A DNA stretch of 64,000 bases from Bursaphelenchus xylophilus (GCA_904066235.2 CAJFCV020000001.1:930001-994000); one strand, 5' to 3'; shown: positions 13,601-25,696, numbered from the stretch's first letter. A program made the numbers and translations. The notes: generated from the letters alone by a model not told the origin.

Positions 13601-14374
13601 AAGTACTCCAAGTGCGCCGCTCAGATTTTGATGAAACTTGGCACAAATTTAGAATAATTTTGTCTAAGAATTATGCGAGAATCCTAGGTCGCGCTTTGCA
13701 GAAACAACCGAGATTTTTAGATCGAAATTTGGCCAAAATTTATGACTTTTTGCCGAATTTCGGCACAAAAAGTTTCATGCCTATTTCTACCGTAAAGGAT
13801 AATGTTTCTACAAAAAATCAAAATTTTCCGCTGGAAACTGCCAAAGTTATGGTGAAAAGGCGTTTTTCTCTCTGACCGCTCTCCACGTTCAGCATGCTCT
13901 CTCGGCGGCAAAAATCGTTCGATATCTCGGCGGCGCCCGCAAAGCGCGAGCTAAAACTTTCAGGAATTTATATTTAGTCCATACCCGATGTGTGTGCAAA
14001 ATTTAAAGAAAATCTGAGCGTCGCACTTGGAGTACTTCCCCTGTAAACTGATTGCCTCCGTATAGAACTAAATGAGTCGTTATAGCCTTCGTAGGTACCC
14101 TTAAAACTATAGAGCTATTATAGTAATTCATTGCCAGCTAGGTCGAAGCCTTTTTCCCTAACTTTAGTTCCCAAGTTTGGTCGCAGTTCGCAGGGTACCT
14201 TTGTTGTGGCCAGAATAAGGAACTTTTTCCCATAAAAACCGGACTTTTTGGGCCGCACAACAAAAAGTCCATTCACTTTATGAAAATGCTAATGCTAGTC
14301 GAAATGGCAACTAAAAATCACACTACACTCACCCATCTTGTCGGATGCAACACCCTCCACCAATAGGCTTTCAT
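7624..14374 (-). CDS. DUF229 sulfatase-like type II membrane protein
   Basis: There are twelve exons on the minus strand: 14333-14374, 13243-13298, 12940-13125, 12733-12846, 11841-11916, 11624-11767, 10523-10823, 10053-10234, 9507-9646, 8956-9236, 7905-8187 and 7624-7843. All phases agree and the product is 674 aa. A short basic N-terminus (MKAYWWRVLHPTRW) is followed by a hydrophobic segment at about residues 15-31, suggesting a type II signal anchor with a lumenal or extracellular body. LIVLVLDSTSRNQF (about 217-230) and IMGDHGNR (about 433-440) are the metal and nucleophile motifs of the alkaline-phosphatase/sulfatase-like fold as seen in DUF229. MINDD and CHFSFNFFTSLTHD are further family blocks. 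The substrate is unknown. Two weak points are the exon 7 acceptor (an A-rich AAAAAG at 10824) and the exon 4 donor GTCGGT. The start follows a TTTTAG acceptor. The introns are almost filled with family B and C elements and a 30-bp array. Confidence 0.9.
8222..8905. repeat. Family A element plus 30-bp tandem array
   Basis: A family A element (left end CAGTCCGTCGGGAAAATAATG at about 8224) runs into about 19 tandem copies of a 30-bp unit, ACATTATTTTCCCGACAGAC plus TGATAAATCC. The unit is the element's own terminal sequence. The array lies in the intron between DUF229 exons 10 and 11. Because 30 is a multiple of three and the unit lacks stops, long false frames appear on both strands. Near 8806 and 8896 the unit ends TGATAATGCGC instead. 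Confidence 0.9.
9268..9491. repeat. Family B fold-back element, copy 1
   Basis: This near-palindrome reads inward from CGCGGACCTGATCCAGTGGC and from its complement at the right. It occupies most of the 270-bp intron between DUF229 exons 9 and 10, leaving about 46 bp of original intron. Confidence 0.85.
9788..10036. repeat. Family B fold-back element, copy 2
   Basis: A palindrome with GGACCTGGTCCAGTGGC at the left and GATCAGGTCCGCCAC at the right. It lies in the intron between DUF229 exons 8 and 9. Confidence 0.85.
10249..10501. repeat. Family B fold-back element, copy 3
   Basis: It fills 253 bp of the 288-bp intron between DUF229 exons 7 and 8. The remaining 35 bp is near the minimum nematode intron, so the element appears to have entered an existing short intron. 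Confidence 0.85.
11010..11610. repeat. Family C element split by family B copy 4
   Basis: Family C sequence at about 11010-11205 and 11455-11610 is interrupted by a complete family B palindrome (11211-11453). Both lie in the intron between DUF229 exons 6 and 7. Here B is younger than C. Confidence 0.7.
11211..11453. repeat. Family B fold-back element, copy 4
   Basis: The ends are ACAGTGGCGGACCTGATCCA at the left and GGTCCGTCACTGT at the right. It is nested in a family C element inside the DUF229 gene. Confidence 0.85.
11937..12196. repeat. Family B fold-back element, copy 5
   Basis: A palindrome with GACGGACCTGATCCGGTGGC at the left, meeting a family C element directly on its right. It lies in the intron between DUF229 exons 4 and 5. 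Confidence 0.8.
12195..12650. repeat. Family C repeat, copy 2
   Basis: It carries the internal blocks typical of the family: GAGATTTTTAGGTCGAAATTTGG, TTTCATGCCTATTTCTACCG, and the CTCTCCGAATTCTGCG region. Right end GAAAATCTGAGCATC. Confidence 0.75.
13594..14045. repeat. Family C repeat, complete copy
   Basis: The ends are ACAGGGGAAGTACTCCAAGT (left) and its complement ACTTGGAGTACTTCCCCTGT (right). It is about 452 bp long and lies in DUF229 intron 1. This is one of the best copies for defining the family; no coding capacity is evident. Confidence 0.85.
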
Positions 14375-14399
14375 TCGCACCTAAAATTCCGATAAAATT

Positions 14400-15000
14400 A
14401 CTCAAAATCGCGAAATTACCCCGTAAATATTCATTACTATTACTTCATAAATCCTCGCAATTACTCAAAAAATGAAAAAAATAGATGACAATTACGCAAG
14501 AATAGGGTAATATATCCGCAGGATCAATTATAAAAACTTACCGGACGCCGCCGCCGCCCACAAACAACACGCTGCATTGCGAGCGGGAATTTCGACCGGT
14601 TTGCACGAAAAAGTGTCGTAAATATGATTTATGGAATGCATAAAACATTGCCACAAGACTTCCGCGAAATGTTTTCGACATTTCGGCATGAAGTCCTCAT
14701 TTTTGTTACAAGAAGAGAGGGCGGGGATTCTGTACTTTTGGGACACAACCGGTCTCCCCGAATGTTTTCGATTCTTTCAAAGTGGACCTCTTTCTTTGAT
14801 TCATTGCTCGCTAGCCGTTCAAGCTGGAGACTTGAAAATTGGCATGGATATAGAACAAAGGCTCCGCTTTCAGAAGATATAAATATTGTAATTAATCGCG
14901 CGCTGTAAGCTCCGCAATAAGATGCCAAAGTATTTCATTCTTAAAACTTCTTGCATCTAAAAGGTCATTTTAGATGATCGAAAATTTTACAGGATTTTTT
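14400..15000. other. Intergenic, upstream of the DUF229 gene
   Basis: The DUF229 promoter probably lies here, but I see no definite element. About 14600-14880 is of higher complexity than its flanks and has overlapping short frames on both strands. None has a motif or good splice signals. Confidence 0.4.
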
Positions 15001-15016
15001 CTGACAGCGAAAGGGG

Positions 15017-15520
15017 CCGTCTGTCGGGAAAATAATGAGCACTTTGTCGAATAATTCTGTCGGGAAAATAATGTGGATTTGTCGCAGCGAAATGTCTTGC
15101 CTCATCGCAGTCGCGCACCAAATCCAAATGAGTTTTTTTTTTATTTTTTTTTTTTTTTTGAGAGAGATTGAACTTGTAAAAGAGTGTAAAATACAAATTT
15201 TTTCGGGGATTTGGACATTTATCAGTCTGTCGGGAAAATAATGAGCACTCTGTGGCATCGAAAATTGCATCGTCGCCGAGAAAATGAATTGTGTCGCGGC
15301 GAACTCAAATTGCTTTTCCCTTCAGCGCTATCGGCGCAGCGATAGAGTGCTCATTATTTTCCCGACAGACTGATAAACGTCCAAATCCCCCAAAAAAAAA
15401 TTTCATTTTCCAAGCTTAATCTCTCCAAAAAGAATCTCATTGGGATTTGGTGCGTGACTGCGACGAGGCAAGACATTTGGCTGCGACAAATCCACTCTAT
15501 TTTCCCGACAGACTGATACT
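15017..15520. repeat. Cluster of family A elements
   Basis: A partial copy lies at 15017-15110. An intact element at about 15225-15375 has TCAGTCTGTCGGGAAAATAATG at the left and the complementary end at the right. A further end lies at about 15455-15520. The intact copy is the GAGCAC subtype: its ends continue into GAGCACTCTGT. Confidence 0.8.
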
Positions 15521-15973
15521 CCAAGTGCGATGAAAAGTTTCTTGCCTATTTCTGCCACAGAGAGTGAAGTTTTTTTCGCATTTGGGCTACTTCCCTTGTA
15601 AGCTTGGGATGTTTTGGTATACAAATGAAAGAACGAAAAAAAATCTAACGGGATTTTCTTGAAGTTTGGAACCTTACGAGTCAAAAAAACAGTTAAAAAT
15701 CCTATTGTTTTCGCCTACGGGCTCGCGTTGAATGTTAGACCAACATTTCTGACTTTCCTGACCTTAGTCCTTTTGTTTCGGGGCTTTCAAAATTCCCTAT
15801 TTTTGAACTTTCCGCCAAAAAAGATTCACTTTTTTGTCCGCTTTAGGACTTTTTTAAAATTTTTTGAGAGGTTCATATTACATTTGGCTGCATTGCCGGA
15901 ATAATTACTATCCTGGGTCTGGAACCGAAAATTGGGTAATGAAAATAAAAAGCAATGACAAGACAGTTTTTTG

Positions 15974-16598
15974 ACAAGGAAAGTGCCTTTATGGGGCTCT
16001 TACTTTTTGACGGGGCATATTTCAAAAAATCAGAAAAATTGTGATGATCAAGAATATACATATAAAAGTTAGCTGCCCAATTATGGGTTTAAGACACGTT
16101 TTTTCCAAGGGTCGAGCATAGCTGCGACGTTAGAGTTGTTCAATTTTGTTCAAACTTTCAAATATTAGTTGCCTATGAACCCTGATTACGATTTCACAAA
16201 AAAATTTCGAAAAAGTTACTGTAGTTGGGCGTACTGTAGTGGAGGCCCATTTTCAGTATCTCGGAAAGTACGCACCGTAGAGACAAGCGGTATTCACCAT
16301 CATCTTTGTCGTGTTCCAAAACCTATTTTTGTAATTTTCATCCAGGTCCTAACTCATCGGAAAGGGTCCAAAATGCCCTTAAAAGGGTACAAAATGCCCA
16401 AAAACTGGCTTAATTCCCCTACAAAAGGCGCAGGCATTTCAGACGATAAACAGCGTGGCCGGTCATTTGATTTTTCACCCCTAAAACCCAAAATTGGGCA
16501 CCTAATTTTTACATACTCTTAATCAGCTCTATTTTTTGGGTTTTTTGAGATATGTCCCATCGAAATGTAGGAACCCCCATAAAAGTGCCTTCCTTGTG
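15974..16598. repeat. Family E element, diverged copy
   Basis: The left end ACAAGGAAAGTGCCTTTATGG and right end CCATAAAAGTGCCTTCCTTGT are inverted. Inner blocks at about 16060-16080 and 16490-16510 (GCTGCCCAATTATGGG versus CCCAAAATTGGGCACC) pair as well. The arms are more diverged than in the 27-kb and 51-kb copies. Confidence 0.7.
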
Positions 16599-16599
16599 A

Positions 16600-17420
16600 G
16601 ATAATTTTATTTTTAGATACTCCGAAGCTATTTGCATGACCATAGATAAGAATATGCTCATAAGGAACCAGACATGGGTAGAGTTTTGTTTTCCGGCCTC
16701 TTCGTGCCCTCGGGCTGCAATTTTCGGCCGGCCGATGAACCATGTCTAGTTCACATCAAAAAAAATGAAATTTTTGTTCCTTCTACGCTACAGTAGCTCA
16801 AGGAAAGGAATAGGAAATGAAAAAAGTGGTCGTGTTGCAAGTCTTCGCCAAGCCCCTTCTGAGCCTTCGCTGAGAATCCAACGTTTCCGTCAAGGCCTCA
16901 TCAAATTCCAATATTCAAAATGTGCTTTACGTACTCTACGTTTCATCAAAACCATGTCTCTTTTCTCCGCAATCCGTCCGATTAAAAACGTATAACCAGT
17001 TTAAGCCTTTGAAACTAACCATTCTTTTTTCTCTAAAAATTCTCTATATTCCCAACAAATTCCACGCTAAATCCTTAAGCAGCTCGCCACAAAAGAACAA
17101 TCAATATAGTTAAATTGAATTTGCCCCAATCAAATTAACATGACGCTCAAAAATTGCTCGAATTTTTGGAATTGGTGGCCGCCTTCACAATTCGGAGAGC
17201 GGTTTTATGAAGCCCATAAAAAATCAGAATTGTAAACCGCACACAACACAGCGGGCTTGATTGTATGTTAATCCGCTCGGGGGTGCGGTCAGAAGGGCTG
17301 ACGGTACGTGGGAAGCTGGGAAGTCAGTGGAAAAAATATTACTCCGAGTAGAGAGTATACGTATTGAACTTGCGTCACACTTGAATTGGAGTTCTCGAAT
17401 TTACAAAAGAGTGATTTCAG
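16600..17420. other. Intergenic, nothing recognised
   Basis: No exon, RNA gene or repeat end is recognised. Open frames are short and lack motifs. Confidence 0.5.
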
Positions 17421-17422
17421 TG

Positions 17423-17525
17423 CGTCGGGAAAATAATAAGCACTCTGTCGCAGCGAAAATCGTATCGCCGCTGAGAAAATGAAGTGTGTCGCGGAGGTAC
17501 TTGTTATTTTCCCGACGGACTGATA
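17423..17525. repeat. Short family A element
   Basis: Left end GTGCGTCGGGAAAATAATAAG and right end TTATTTTCCCGACGGACTGA, about 100 bp apart. Confidence 0.65.
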
Positions 17526-17698
17526 ATAAGACGTGAACTTGGGATCGTCGGTGAAATACAAAAATAACACTTTTTATGCCTTATTTTTCCCAATCAACAA
17601 AAAGTGGGAAATTCGAAAAAAGAGGTTAAAATCAGCCCAAATTTGGCATCAAAAAGAATCACAGAATTTATCAAACTCTGAGCCTTTAAGTTTGAGTT

Positions 17699-17940
17699 AC
17701 AGTGGGAGACCTGCTCCAGTGGCAAAAAACGTATCATTTTGCATCCGGGAAGTATCAAAAAATGTGGCAAAATACCTCCAAGTGAAAAAACTCCGACTTC
17801 AAGACGTCCGCTCTTTTTGCGAGGCCCTTCAAAACGGAGTTTTTTTTTATTTGGAGAGGGAAACATTTTGCCACATTTTTTGACACTTTCCGAATGCAAA
17901 ATGGTACGTTTTTTGCCGCTGAATCAGGTCTCCCACTGTA
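17699..17940. repeat. Family B fold-back element, copy 6
   Basis: ACAGTGGGAGACCTGCTCCA at the left and the complementary TCTCCCACTGT at the right. It is an intergenic copy. Confidence 0.85.
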
Positions 17941-18251
17941 GTTCTCCCATTGACTACACTTGCGGAACGATCAAAATATTTTTTTTGACAAAGACGGTAT
18001 GAAAAAACGCTAAATTTGGTATCAAAAAGTATCACAAAATCACAAAAAGACAGTTGATTTTGAAAACACAAGCTTTTAGAATTCCACACGGACAACTCCA
18101 AAATCATGGAAGTTCACGGAAAAATTTGGGACTGATCTAATCTCTATGACCACGCACTGGCCTCAAGTTTAATACGGATTTCCTCGAATCCGAGGGCTGG
18201 TAAACAAGGGATTCGGATGTGATCATCACTATTTCAAATGATCAAAAAAAC

Positions 18252-19123
18252 ATTGACAGAAAAGTGCTCAAAGTGCGACGCTTTGAGATTATGATGAAAC
18301 TTGGTGTAAATTTAGAATAATTTTTTTTAAGAATCATGCGAGATTTCTGGCTCGCGCTTTTCTGAAACGATCGAGATTTTTAAGTGGAAAGTTTCCAAAA
18401 ATGTGGCGTTTTTTGCGAATTTTGGCATGGAAAAGTTTGGCAATTATTTCTGTTGTAGAAGGCAGTGTTTTCACAAAGAAAAAGTGTTTTTCTCTCTGGC
18501 CGCGCTTCACATTCGGTGTACTGCAAAGATTGTTCTACATCTCGGTTTTTCCTGAAAAATTCGAGCTAAAATTTAGGATTTGAGCGACGCACCTTGAGAT
18601 GTATACATAGATTTGATTGATTGTGTTTTCTGCCCAAAAAGACTTTACAAAATATTTCAAAATCAACCGCAATATTACCCTCCCATTCCCCAAGTGCGAC
18701 GCTCAGATTTTGCTGAAACTTGACACAAATTTAGAAAATTTTTTTCTGAAAATAATGCGAGAATCCTAGCTCGCGCTTTGCATAAATAACCAAAATTTTT
18801 AGGTGGAAAATTGGTGAAAATTTGGCAATTTTTTGCGAATGTTGGCTTGGAAAATTTCGCACCTGATTCTACCGTAGAGTGTAATGTGTCCGCAAAAAAT
18901 CAATTTTTTCCGCACGAAACTAGCGAAGTTATGGCCAAAAAAGACTTTTCTCTGACCGCTCTCCACGTTTATCGTACTCTCTCGGCGACAAACATCGTTC
19001 AATATCTTGGATCTGCCTTCAAAGCGAGAGCTAAAACTTTCGGGAATTGACGCCTAGTCTATGTCCGACGTGTGCGCAAAATTTAAATAAAATCTGAGCG
19101 TCGGACTTGGGGTATTTCCCTTG
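18252..19123. repeat. Two tandem family C repeats
   Basis: A shortened copy lies at about 18252-18600 and a fuller one at about 18680-19123. Both run in the same direction and contain CAAGTGCGACGCT, the GCAAAGCGAGAGCTAAAACTTTC-type block and a CTGACCGCTCTCCACG block. Confidence 0.7.
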
Positions 19124-19689
19124 TCAGTTTTATGCAAATCCGAGCTTTTCACTTGTAAAACTTTACGTGACAATTGCTCCGAAGCTTGTTGCAAGCACAT
19201 CTCGAACACAAACTTCGTACTTTTACCGCTCGCCCCCTTCCGCACAAAGCCGAAACAAAAGCCATTCATGCCCGCAAAAAACTCCCCTCAAGACCGACAG
19301 TTCACGAAGTTCGGAAGGAGAATGCCGCGAAACCCTCGCCCTCCACACCACACACGAAAAAAACGCTGGATCGGATCACCATAGTCACCGCGGCCTGACA
19401 TAGATCCCCGCCGGGGGCCCCATAAAACTTGCGGCCATTAATTATGCGACCCATTTTTGGAGAGGGGAATAAATCACGAGCATGCACTCTTCGATTTTCA
19501 ACAATTTTGCATACCTGGATGTTTGATGCCTAAGGAAATAAAGAAAGAAAAAATGGAATAAATAATGATATCCTGAGGGCATAAAAACAAATTTTTTTTG
19601 AGAAAATAAAAAAAACCCCAAACTGTAGATTGTGATGAATCTTGCGACAAATTAAAATTCAAACCTCCTATCAACCATATGAGAGATTT

Positions 19690-19990
19690 TTATCAGTTTG
19701 TCGGGAAAGTGCATTTGTCGTGCCTTGGAATTTATCGCTTTGTGATGGCAAGTTGCGACTGGGGATTTGGTGCGCAACTGCGATGAGCGAGAAATTTTGC
19801 TGCGACAAATCGTCATTATTTTTGCGACAGACAGAAGAATCTACATTATTTTCCCGACAGACGGTATAAATCCACATTATTTTCCCGACAGACTAATAAA
19901 TCCACATTATTTTTCTCCCAGGCTGATAAACCCACATTATTTTCCCGACGGACTGATATATCCACATTATTTTCCCGACAGACTGATAGA
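19690..19990. repeat. Family A element with a short 30-bp array
   Basis: The left end is TATCAGTTTGTCGGGAAAGT. The right side carries five to six units of the ACATTATTTTCCCGACAGAC type (19835-19990) with irregular joints. Confidence 0.8.
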
Positions 19991-20026
19991 CCCCGCTTTG
20001 CAGAAAAAATGGTCAAAAATTCACTT

Positions 20027-20476
20027 GACCAACCGGCTTCCAAGTGTGACGCTGCGATTTCCTTAAAATTTCGCACGAACGTCTACATAGGCTACGCATC
20101 AATTCCTCAAAGTTTTAGATTGCGCTTTCCAGGGATAGCGGAGATATTCAACCAATTTTGCGGCCGAGAGAGAACGCGAAAGGCGGAGAGCGGTCAAGGA
20201 ACACACATTTTCGGCCGTATCTTTGCCATTTCTTCGCGGAAAGAAATTATTTTTTGTGGAAACATTACTCCTTACAGTAGAAATACCTATACGATTTTTC
20301 ATGCAAAAACTCGCAAAAAAAGCGTCGCAAATTTCTCCAACTTTTGATTAAAAAATCTCGTCGTTTCTGCTAAGCGCAGGCTAGGAATCTGGCATTGCCC
20401 TTCAAAAAAATTAATCTAAATTTGTGCCAAATTTCATCAAAATATGAGCATTGCACTTGGAGCACTTCCCCTGTCA
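20027..20476. repeat. Family C repeat, reverse orientation
   Basis: Left block TTCCAAGTGTGACGCTGCGA and right end TTGCACTTGGAGCACTTCCCCTGT. Internal blocks run reversed compared with the copy at 13.6 kb. Confidence 0.75.
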
Positions 20477-20479
20477 AAC

Positions 20480-22150
20480 GGTAAATTGATTGTTTGAACC
20501 TCAAAATAATACCATTTATTACTTTCAAACCAATGCGAACCCAAACAAAATATCTCTAAAAAGCAAAAAACAAACCACCGAGGATGGTTAATCTAAACCC
20601 GGCGGCTATTATGATCCCGGCGCCGTTTGCTCTCGGAATCCGCTTTATCCGAAAAGCCGTATAAAACCTTTGGTGTGATAGAACGGCAAACGTTTTTTAA
20701 CTTTGTTCGTCGTTGAGATTATTAATAAAAGTTCAAAGATATGTAGCTCCGGGGGAGAAACGGCCATGTGGTGAACTGATTTGAGACTTGTTGAACGTTT
20801 TGAGACTTGAATCTGGGATTCAAAAATAATCGAGATTGAAAACTGGGGTCTTAAAAACGATCCAACTTAAACTTGGACATGGACCTCAACAATGATTGAT
20901 CTTGGAGGTGGCATTCATGAATGACCCAACATGAACTTGTCCGATTACACCTTCGGATAGAAAAGAAATAACGAGATGGGAAGTTGTTCTGCGGTGGTCT
21001 CTGCAGTCGATTGCCTCCAACAACTTCTATCGAATGATTTCGTTCCCCTTTTAAATCAACACGAGAATAAACGATAATCAATTCGAACGGATAACTTTAT
21101 CAAGAAGAGTGACAAATGCAATAAAATTAAATATCAATACAATAACAAAACACACGATACAACAACACAACTCCTCACAACTGCACTCACTACAACACGA
21201 CCATTTCACAACAATTTTACTCAACACTGATCAATCAAGATGGGATAAAACCTCAGAGAAGGTTACGGTGTCGTGATTCAGGCTCTCCGCTTCGGGATCT
21301 CTCCATCGAACATTCTAGAACATCGGGGAAAAACAGCTGGGGAAACAGTTGACACGGGGGCATCTCTCTCTCTCCACAAATTCCATCGAGTTGACACATC
21401 GCACGGCAACCCAAAATAGAACAAAAATGTCTCCCGCCCACTTTTGAATTTCGTCCAAACGAAGTGTCAAAATTCACAAAAGCAATAAAATAATTCCGAG
21501 AAAAATATTTTTCGGTCGGAAAACCACACGAAAAATTCATTTTTGACATTTCGTTTGAATTCAACCGATACTATAGATGGACGAAGTGCCGAAACGAGGC
21601 GGGAGACTCCCTGGGTTGCCGTGCATCGTGGAAAACTCCAGGTTCCGTGGAATCTGACAAACTTTTACTTGAACTTGGGCCTCAAAAATGTTCCAAGTCG
21701 AACTTGGGCATAAACTTCAGCAACGATTGATCTTGTTGACTTGGACTTGAAACATGATCGAACTTGGGACTCAATAATGATACAACTTGAACCCGGACTT
21801 GGAATTCGAAAATTATTGGACTTGAACTTTGACTCGAACTTGGGATTAAAAAATTATCCAACTTGAAGAGAGTCATGCATGACTCAACATAAACTTGGAC
21901 AGGACTTGGGTTTCAAACATTATTGATTTTGGAGTTGAACTTGAGGTCCAAAAATCATCGATCCTGAATTGTTTACTTGAACTTGGCTTTCAACAATGAT
22001 TCAACTTGAACATAGGCATGAACTTCAGCAATGTGTGTGATCTTCCTTGGCATTCAAAGATGTTCGAACTTGACATTGCGGTTCAATAATGATACAACTT
22101 GAGCTTGGACTTGAATTCAACTTTTCCTTTGAACTTACATTAGGTAAGGG
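20480..22150. repeat. Degenerate short-period repeats of ACTTGGACTTGAA type, with one palindrome
   Basis: At about 20780-20940 and 21650-22145 the words GAACTTGG, GACTTGAA, AATGAT and GATCTTG recur every 20-35 bases with many changes, as in a decayed minisatellite. Between them, 21395-21465 and 21570-21650 form a weak inverted repeat (CACGGCAACCC versus GGGTTGCCGTG). No gene is supported. Confidence 0.55.
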
Positions 22151-22239
22151 GGGACCAAGGCAATTAATTTTGCGGAACTTTTTTACGTAGCGCATACAAA
22201 AAATGGCCAGTGCGTATTTTAAAAATTTTAGTATACTAT

Positions 22240-22915
22240 GAGTCTGTCGGGAAAATAATGAACACTCTGTCGCTTCGAAAATCGCATCGCCGTTAAGAAA
22301 ATGAATTGCGTCGCGGAAAAACCAAATTTCTTTACTTCATCGACATTATGCTCACTATTTTCCCGTCAGACCGATATTCAAAATTTCCTCGAAATCCTGA
22401 CCCTTTTCAGCCCTCGCTTTATATCAAATTACGGTTACCTAAACCTCTTTTTTTTATTTTTCTTCCAAAACCCGATGGTTTAATGTTTTGTTTGTTTGCT
22501 CATAATATCCGAAAGTGAGCCGAGCGGGGATTTAAGCCATTGATTATTTGTTCTTTTCCAACCGGATCCCTCCTTTCCATTTTTGCCTTTACAAAACTGA
22601 AAATTCCAAAGCCAGAAGGGCGAGAAGACGACAGCTTTTGTCAGAGGCTTGAGTGAAATTTCGAATATTTTTTTTGCGTTGCGATGGTCGTATTATTATT
22701 TTTTTTTACTTACAATAAAACCTCTGTGAAGCGAATCGCAAACGACCAAAAAAATTTTTTTTTGTTTTCAATCTGTCGGCAAAATAATGAGCTCAATGCC
22801 GTTGCGTGTCGCTGAATGAAAAGCAATTTGATTGTTTCGCGACACAATTCATTTTCTCAGCAATGCGAGTTTCGCTGCGACAGAGTGCTCATTATTTTCC
22901 CGACAGACTGATAGT
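22240..22915. repeat. Two family A elements
   Basis: Elements at about 22240-22375 and 22770-22915. Both begin with a TCTGTCGG(G/C)AAAATAATGA-type end, carry inner CATTTTCTCAGC or GAAAATGAATTG blocks, and close with CATTATTTTCCCGACAGACTGAT or a variant. Confidence 0.75.
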
Positions 22916-23124
22916 CCATTCAATTTTTTAAAATACGGGCAGACTATGTTTTTTTTGTGTTTTTTTTCACTATGTAAAAAATTGTATCACAATTAATTAC
23001 CTTGGTCCCCCCTTTATCATTTTCTCTTCTTCGACCTGGCCAAAGTCCAAGGTTAGATCAAGAAAAAATTCGAGAAAAATTCAATTGCTGACAGAGAACA
23101 AGCTTTTCTCGGAGAGACAGAAAC

Positions 23125-23445
23125 GTAAGGCCGCCACGAGACATTTTATACGATGAAACATGTCTTAAAAGGTTCTTCGTATAAAATGTCCCCTTAATCG
23201 TGACATCTCTGAACAGTGGAGGGCCGCCAAAAAATCTTGTCCCAACTTTCGAAACGACGACGAGTAAATCCACTGTGCATTGCGTTATCAGTCTGTCGGG
23301 AAAATAATGAACACAATGTCGGGGCGCCAATCGCGTCGCTGAAGTGAAAAGCAATTTGATTTTGTCCCGGCAAAATTCGTTTTCTCAGCGGCGATACGCT
23401 TTTCAATGCGACAGAGTGCTCATTGTTTTCCCGACAGACCAATAG
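23125..23445. repeat. Half of a family H fold-back with an attached family A element
   Basis: GAGACATTTTATACGATGAAAC (about 23137) is followed by the H arm up to CACTGTGCATTGCGTTA. A complete A element (23289-23443) is joined at the same base as in the full H copy at 46.2 kb. The other H arm is missing. Confidence 0.7.
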
Positions 23446-23894
23446 TTTATAGAATTCTTAATTTTTCAGTCTCTTTTTTCTATTTTTAATCATTCTCTGA
23501 TTCATTTTTTTCAATTTTTGAATCAGATTTCCAAAAAAAATCAAAAAAAGTTACGAACCACCGTTAGTCATACATTTTCCAGCAAATTACATCAAGTAGG
23601 CTGAGTTCTTCTCACAAAATTCACTCCGAATTAGCCTCTTATCAGTCCGCTCTTATCAGCGAATTTGAGTTGTTGTGCGAAAATGGTTCCTCCATTCTTC
23701 GAAAACAGATGTCCTGAGGGCTTGGTTTTATTTTTAAAATTTCTTTGATTTGCAGATAATATATATTGGGAGTGATTTTGAAATATTTTTAAAATACGGT
23801 GTCGATAGTTTTTTTTGGGCATAGCACTAAAAATTGATTCGTTATCCGAAGACCGCGCTGAAAATTAAGCAAAATATTCACGGTTTTTAAATTT

Positions 23895-24250
23895 ACAAGG
23901 GCAATCTTTCCAGTCCGACGCTCAGATTTTGATAAAACTTGGCGCAAATTTTGAGGAAAAACTTCTTTTTTCTCGGGCCAATGCGCTTTCTGAAAGTTTG
24001 CTGAAGGTTAGCAAAAAATGGTAGGGCGCAGCTCGCATCTCGGGAGCAGCTCGGAAAAGAAGATTTCGCAGCTCGCCGGAGCTAACGTCTAGATTGTTTT
24101 CGAGCTGCGCCCAAAGCGCGAGCTGCGCCCGTGCAAGTTTTCCGAGCTGCGCCCTATGATTTACAACAAGCTTTCAGTTAGCGCATTGCCCCTGGCGCAG
24201 GCGTCACGCAGCTTGCGCCCTGGATTCCCTGCAGACTAGGCCAAAAAAGT
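23895..24250. repeat. Family C fragment and GAGCTGCGCCC cluster
   Basis: A family C end (GTCCGACGCTCAGATTTTGA) is cut off near 24000. It is followed by a GC-rich cluster of GAGCTGCGCCC and related words to about 24190. Confidence 0.55.
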
Positions 24251-24381
24251 TGCCATACTTGCAAGTCTCAGCCGAACCTTCGCCTGGCGTCCGCCGCTTG
24301 TCCAACGGCTTTGACAGGCCTCGTAGATACTTCTTACAACCTTTTTTGGATATCCACCTGCCTTGCGCCCCGTGTCGATCG

Positions 24382-24770
24382 ATCAGTCTGTCGGGAAAGT
24401 AATGTGGATTTATTAGTCTGTCGGGAAAATTTTAATAGTCTGTCGGGAAAATAATGTGGATTTATTAGTCTGTCGGGAAAATTTTAATAGTCTGTCGGGA
24501 AAGTAATGTGGATTTATTAGTTTGTCGGGAAAATAATGTGGATTTACTAGTTTGTCGGGAAAATAATGTGGATTTACCAATCTGTCGGGAAAATAATGTG
24601 GATTTATTGGTTTGTAGGGAAATTTTTAATAGTCTGTCGGGAAAATAATGTGGATTTTTCGCATCAAACTTTCTCGCTCATCGCAGCCACGCATCAAATC
24701 TCCAGCCGGCTTGCCGTCGCAAAGCGATAATTTCCGCGACAAGCCCATTATTTTCCCGACAGGCTGATAT
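24382..24770. repeat. 30-bp tandem array from family A ends
   Basis: About nine irregular units of AGTCTGTCGGGAAAATAATG plus TGGATTTATT, some shortened by loss of the TAATGTGGATTTA part. A family A-like inner segment and a closing end CCATTATTTTCCCGACAGGC follow. Confidence 0.85.
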
Positions 24771-24779
24771 TTGCAATTT

Positions 24780-25690
24780 TCCCACAATAGGAATTGAGAG
24801 ATCAGCGAAAAAAACTTACCGGTCCAATTAGATTACCCTTTACTTTTCCTTGTTTACCCAGACTTGCCCTTTACTTTCCGCAATTTGGTCACATCACGCC
24901 TTCCGCCCTCGGTTGATTAGGCATTGCGTAATTGAAACTAATCAAGGCGTTTGAAACAAGTTCTCAATTGTTTTTTTTTTTCAAAATCATCAAGTACTCC
25001 AAGGGAGCCTCGATCCTTTTTTTGGTTTATTTTTTCAAGTGCCCGGCTCGGACACAGACAAACAATGACTTTATAGAGACGGGGGTTTGGTCCGTGTTAT
25101 TATTTGAGGTTGGACTTACGAAAGGCTGGGGCGATTTTACGACCCAATCGGAACTTCAAAACGCTGCGGGTTAATCTGGGAATTTTTTGGAGCGTTTTGA
25201 GGGAGATATTTGAATACAGTCAATCTTTTGTATACCGAGACATGGCAGGGGCCGGGCTCCGAAAATTTCATAAAAGGCCGGGCCCAATTTTCCTGGGGCC
25301 GGGCTTGCGGCTCGGCGTAATTCTTTGTTGCCGGGCTTCGATTGAAATTGAAAATTTTAGGCAATTTTAGGCCTTCAGGAAACCTTTTTTTTTCCTGTTG
25401 AAAACATCAAATTGGGATGCCAATTTTGGGTTCTTGGCATTATGCAACAAGATGGATTTATGGCTCCATGAAGATCGAAAATGTTTTTTGGTGTTTGGAA
25501 TGTTGCTGACAACAATAAAACATCCTAAAAACGAGCCAAAAAGCAATGCCAAAATATTGCCAAGATCGCGGGAAAATTGTTTTTTCGGGCCGATCTTGAA
25601 AATCCTCAGCGCCAGACGGTGCCAGAAGCCCGTCTCTATAGTCACGTCTGTTATATAACGAATTGCAAAGTACCAAAACATTTGCATAGA
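24780..25690. other. Intergenic; one GGGCCGGGC cluster
   Basis: GGCCGGGC words recur at about 25249-25335, like the larger clusters at 32.1 and 32.4 kb. No supported gene. Confidence 0.5.
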
Positions 25691-25696
25691 GCTCAG

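Noticed and set aside
24382..24650. Possible CRISPR or centromeric satellite
   Set aside because: Repeats have no unique spacers and derive from family A ends.
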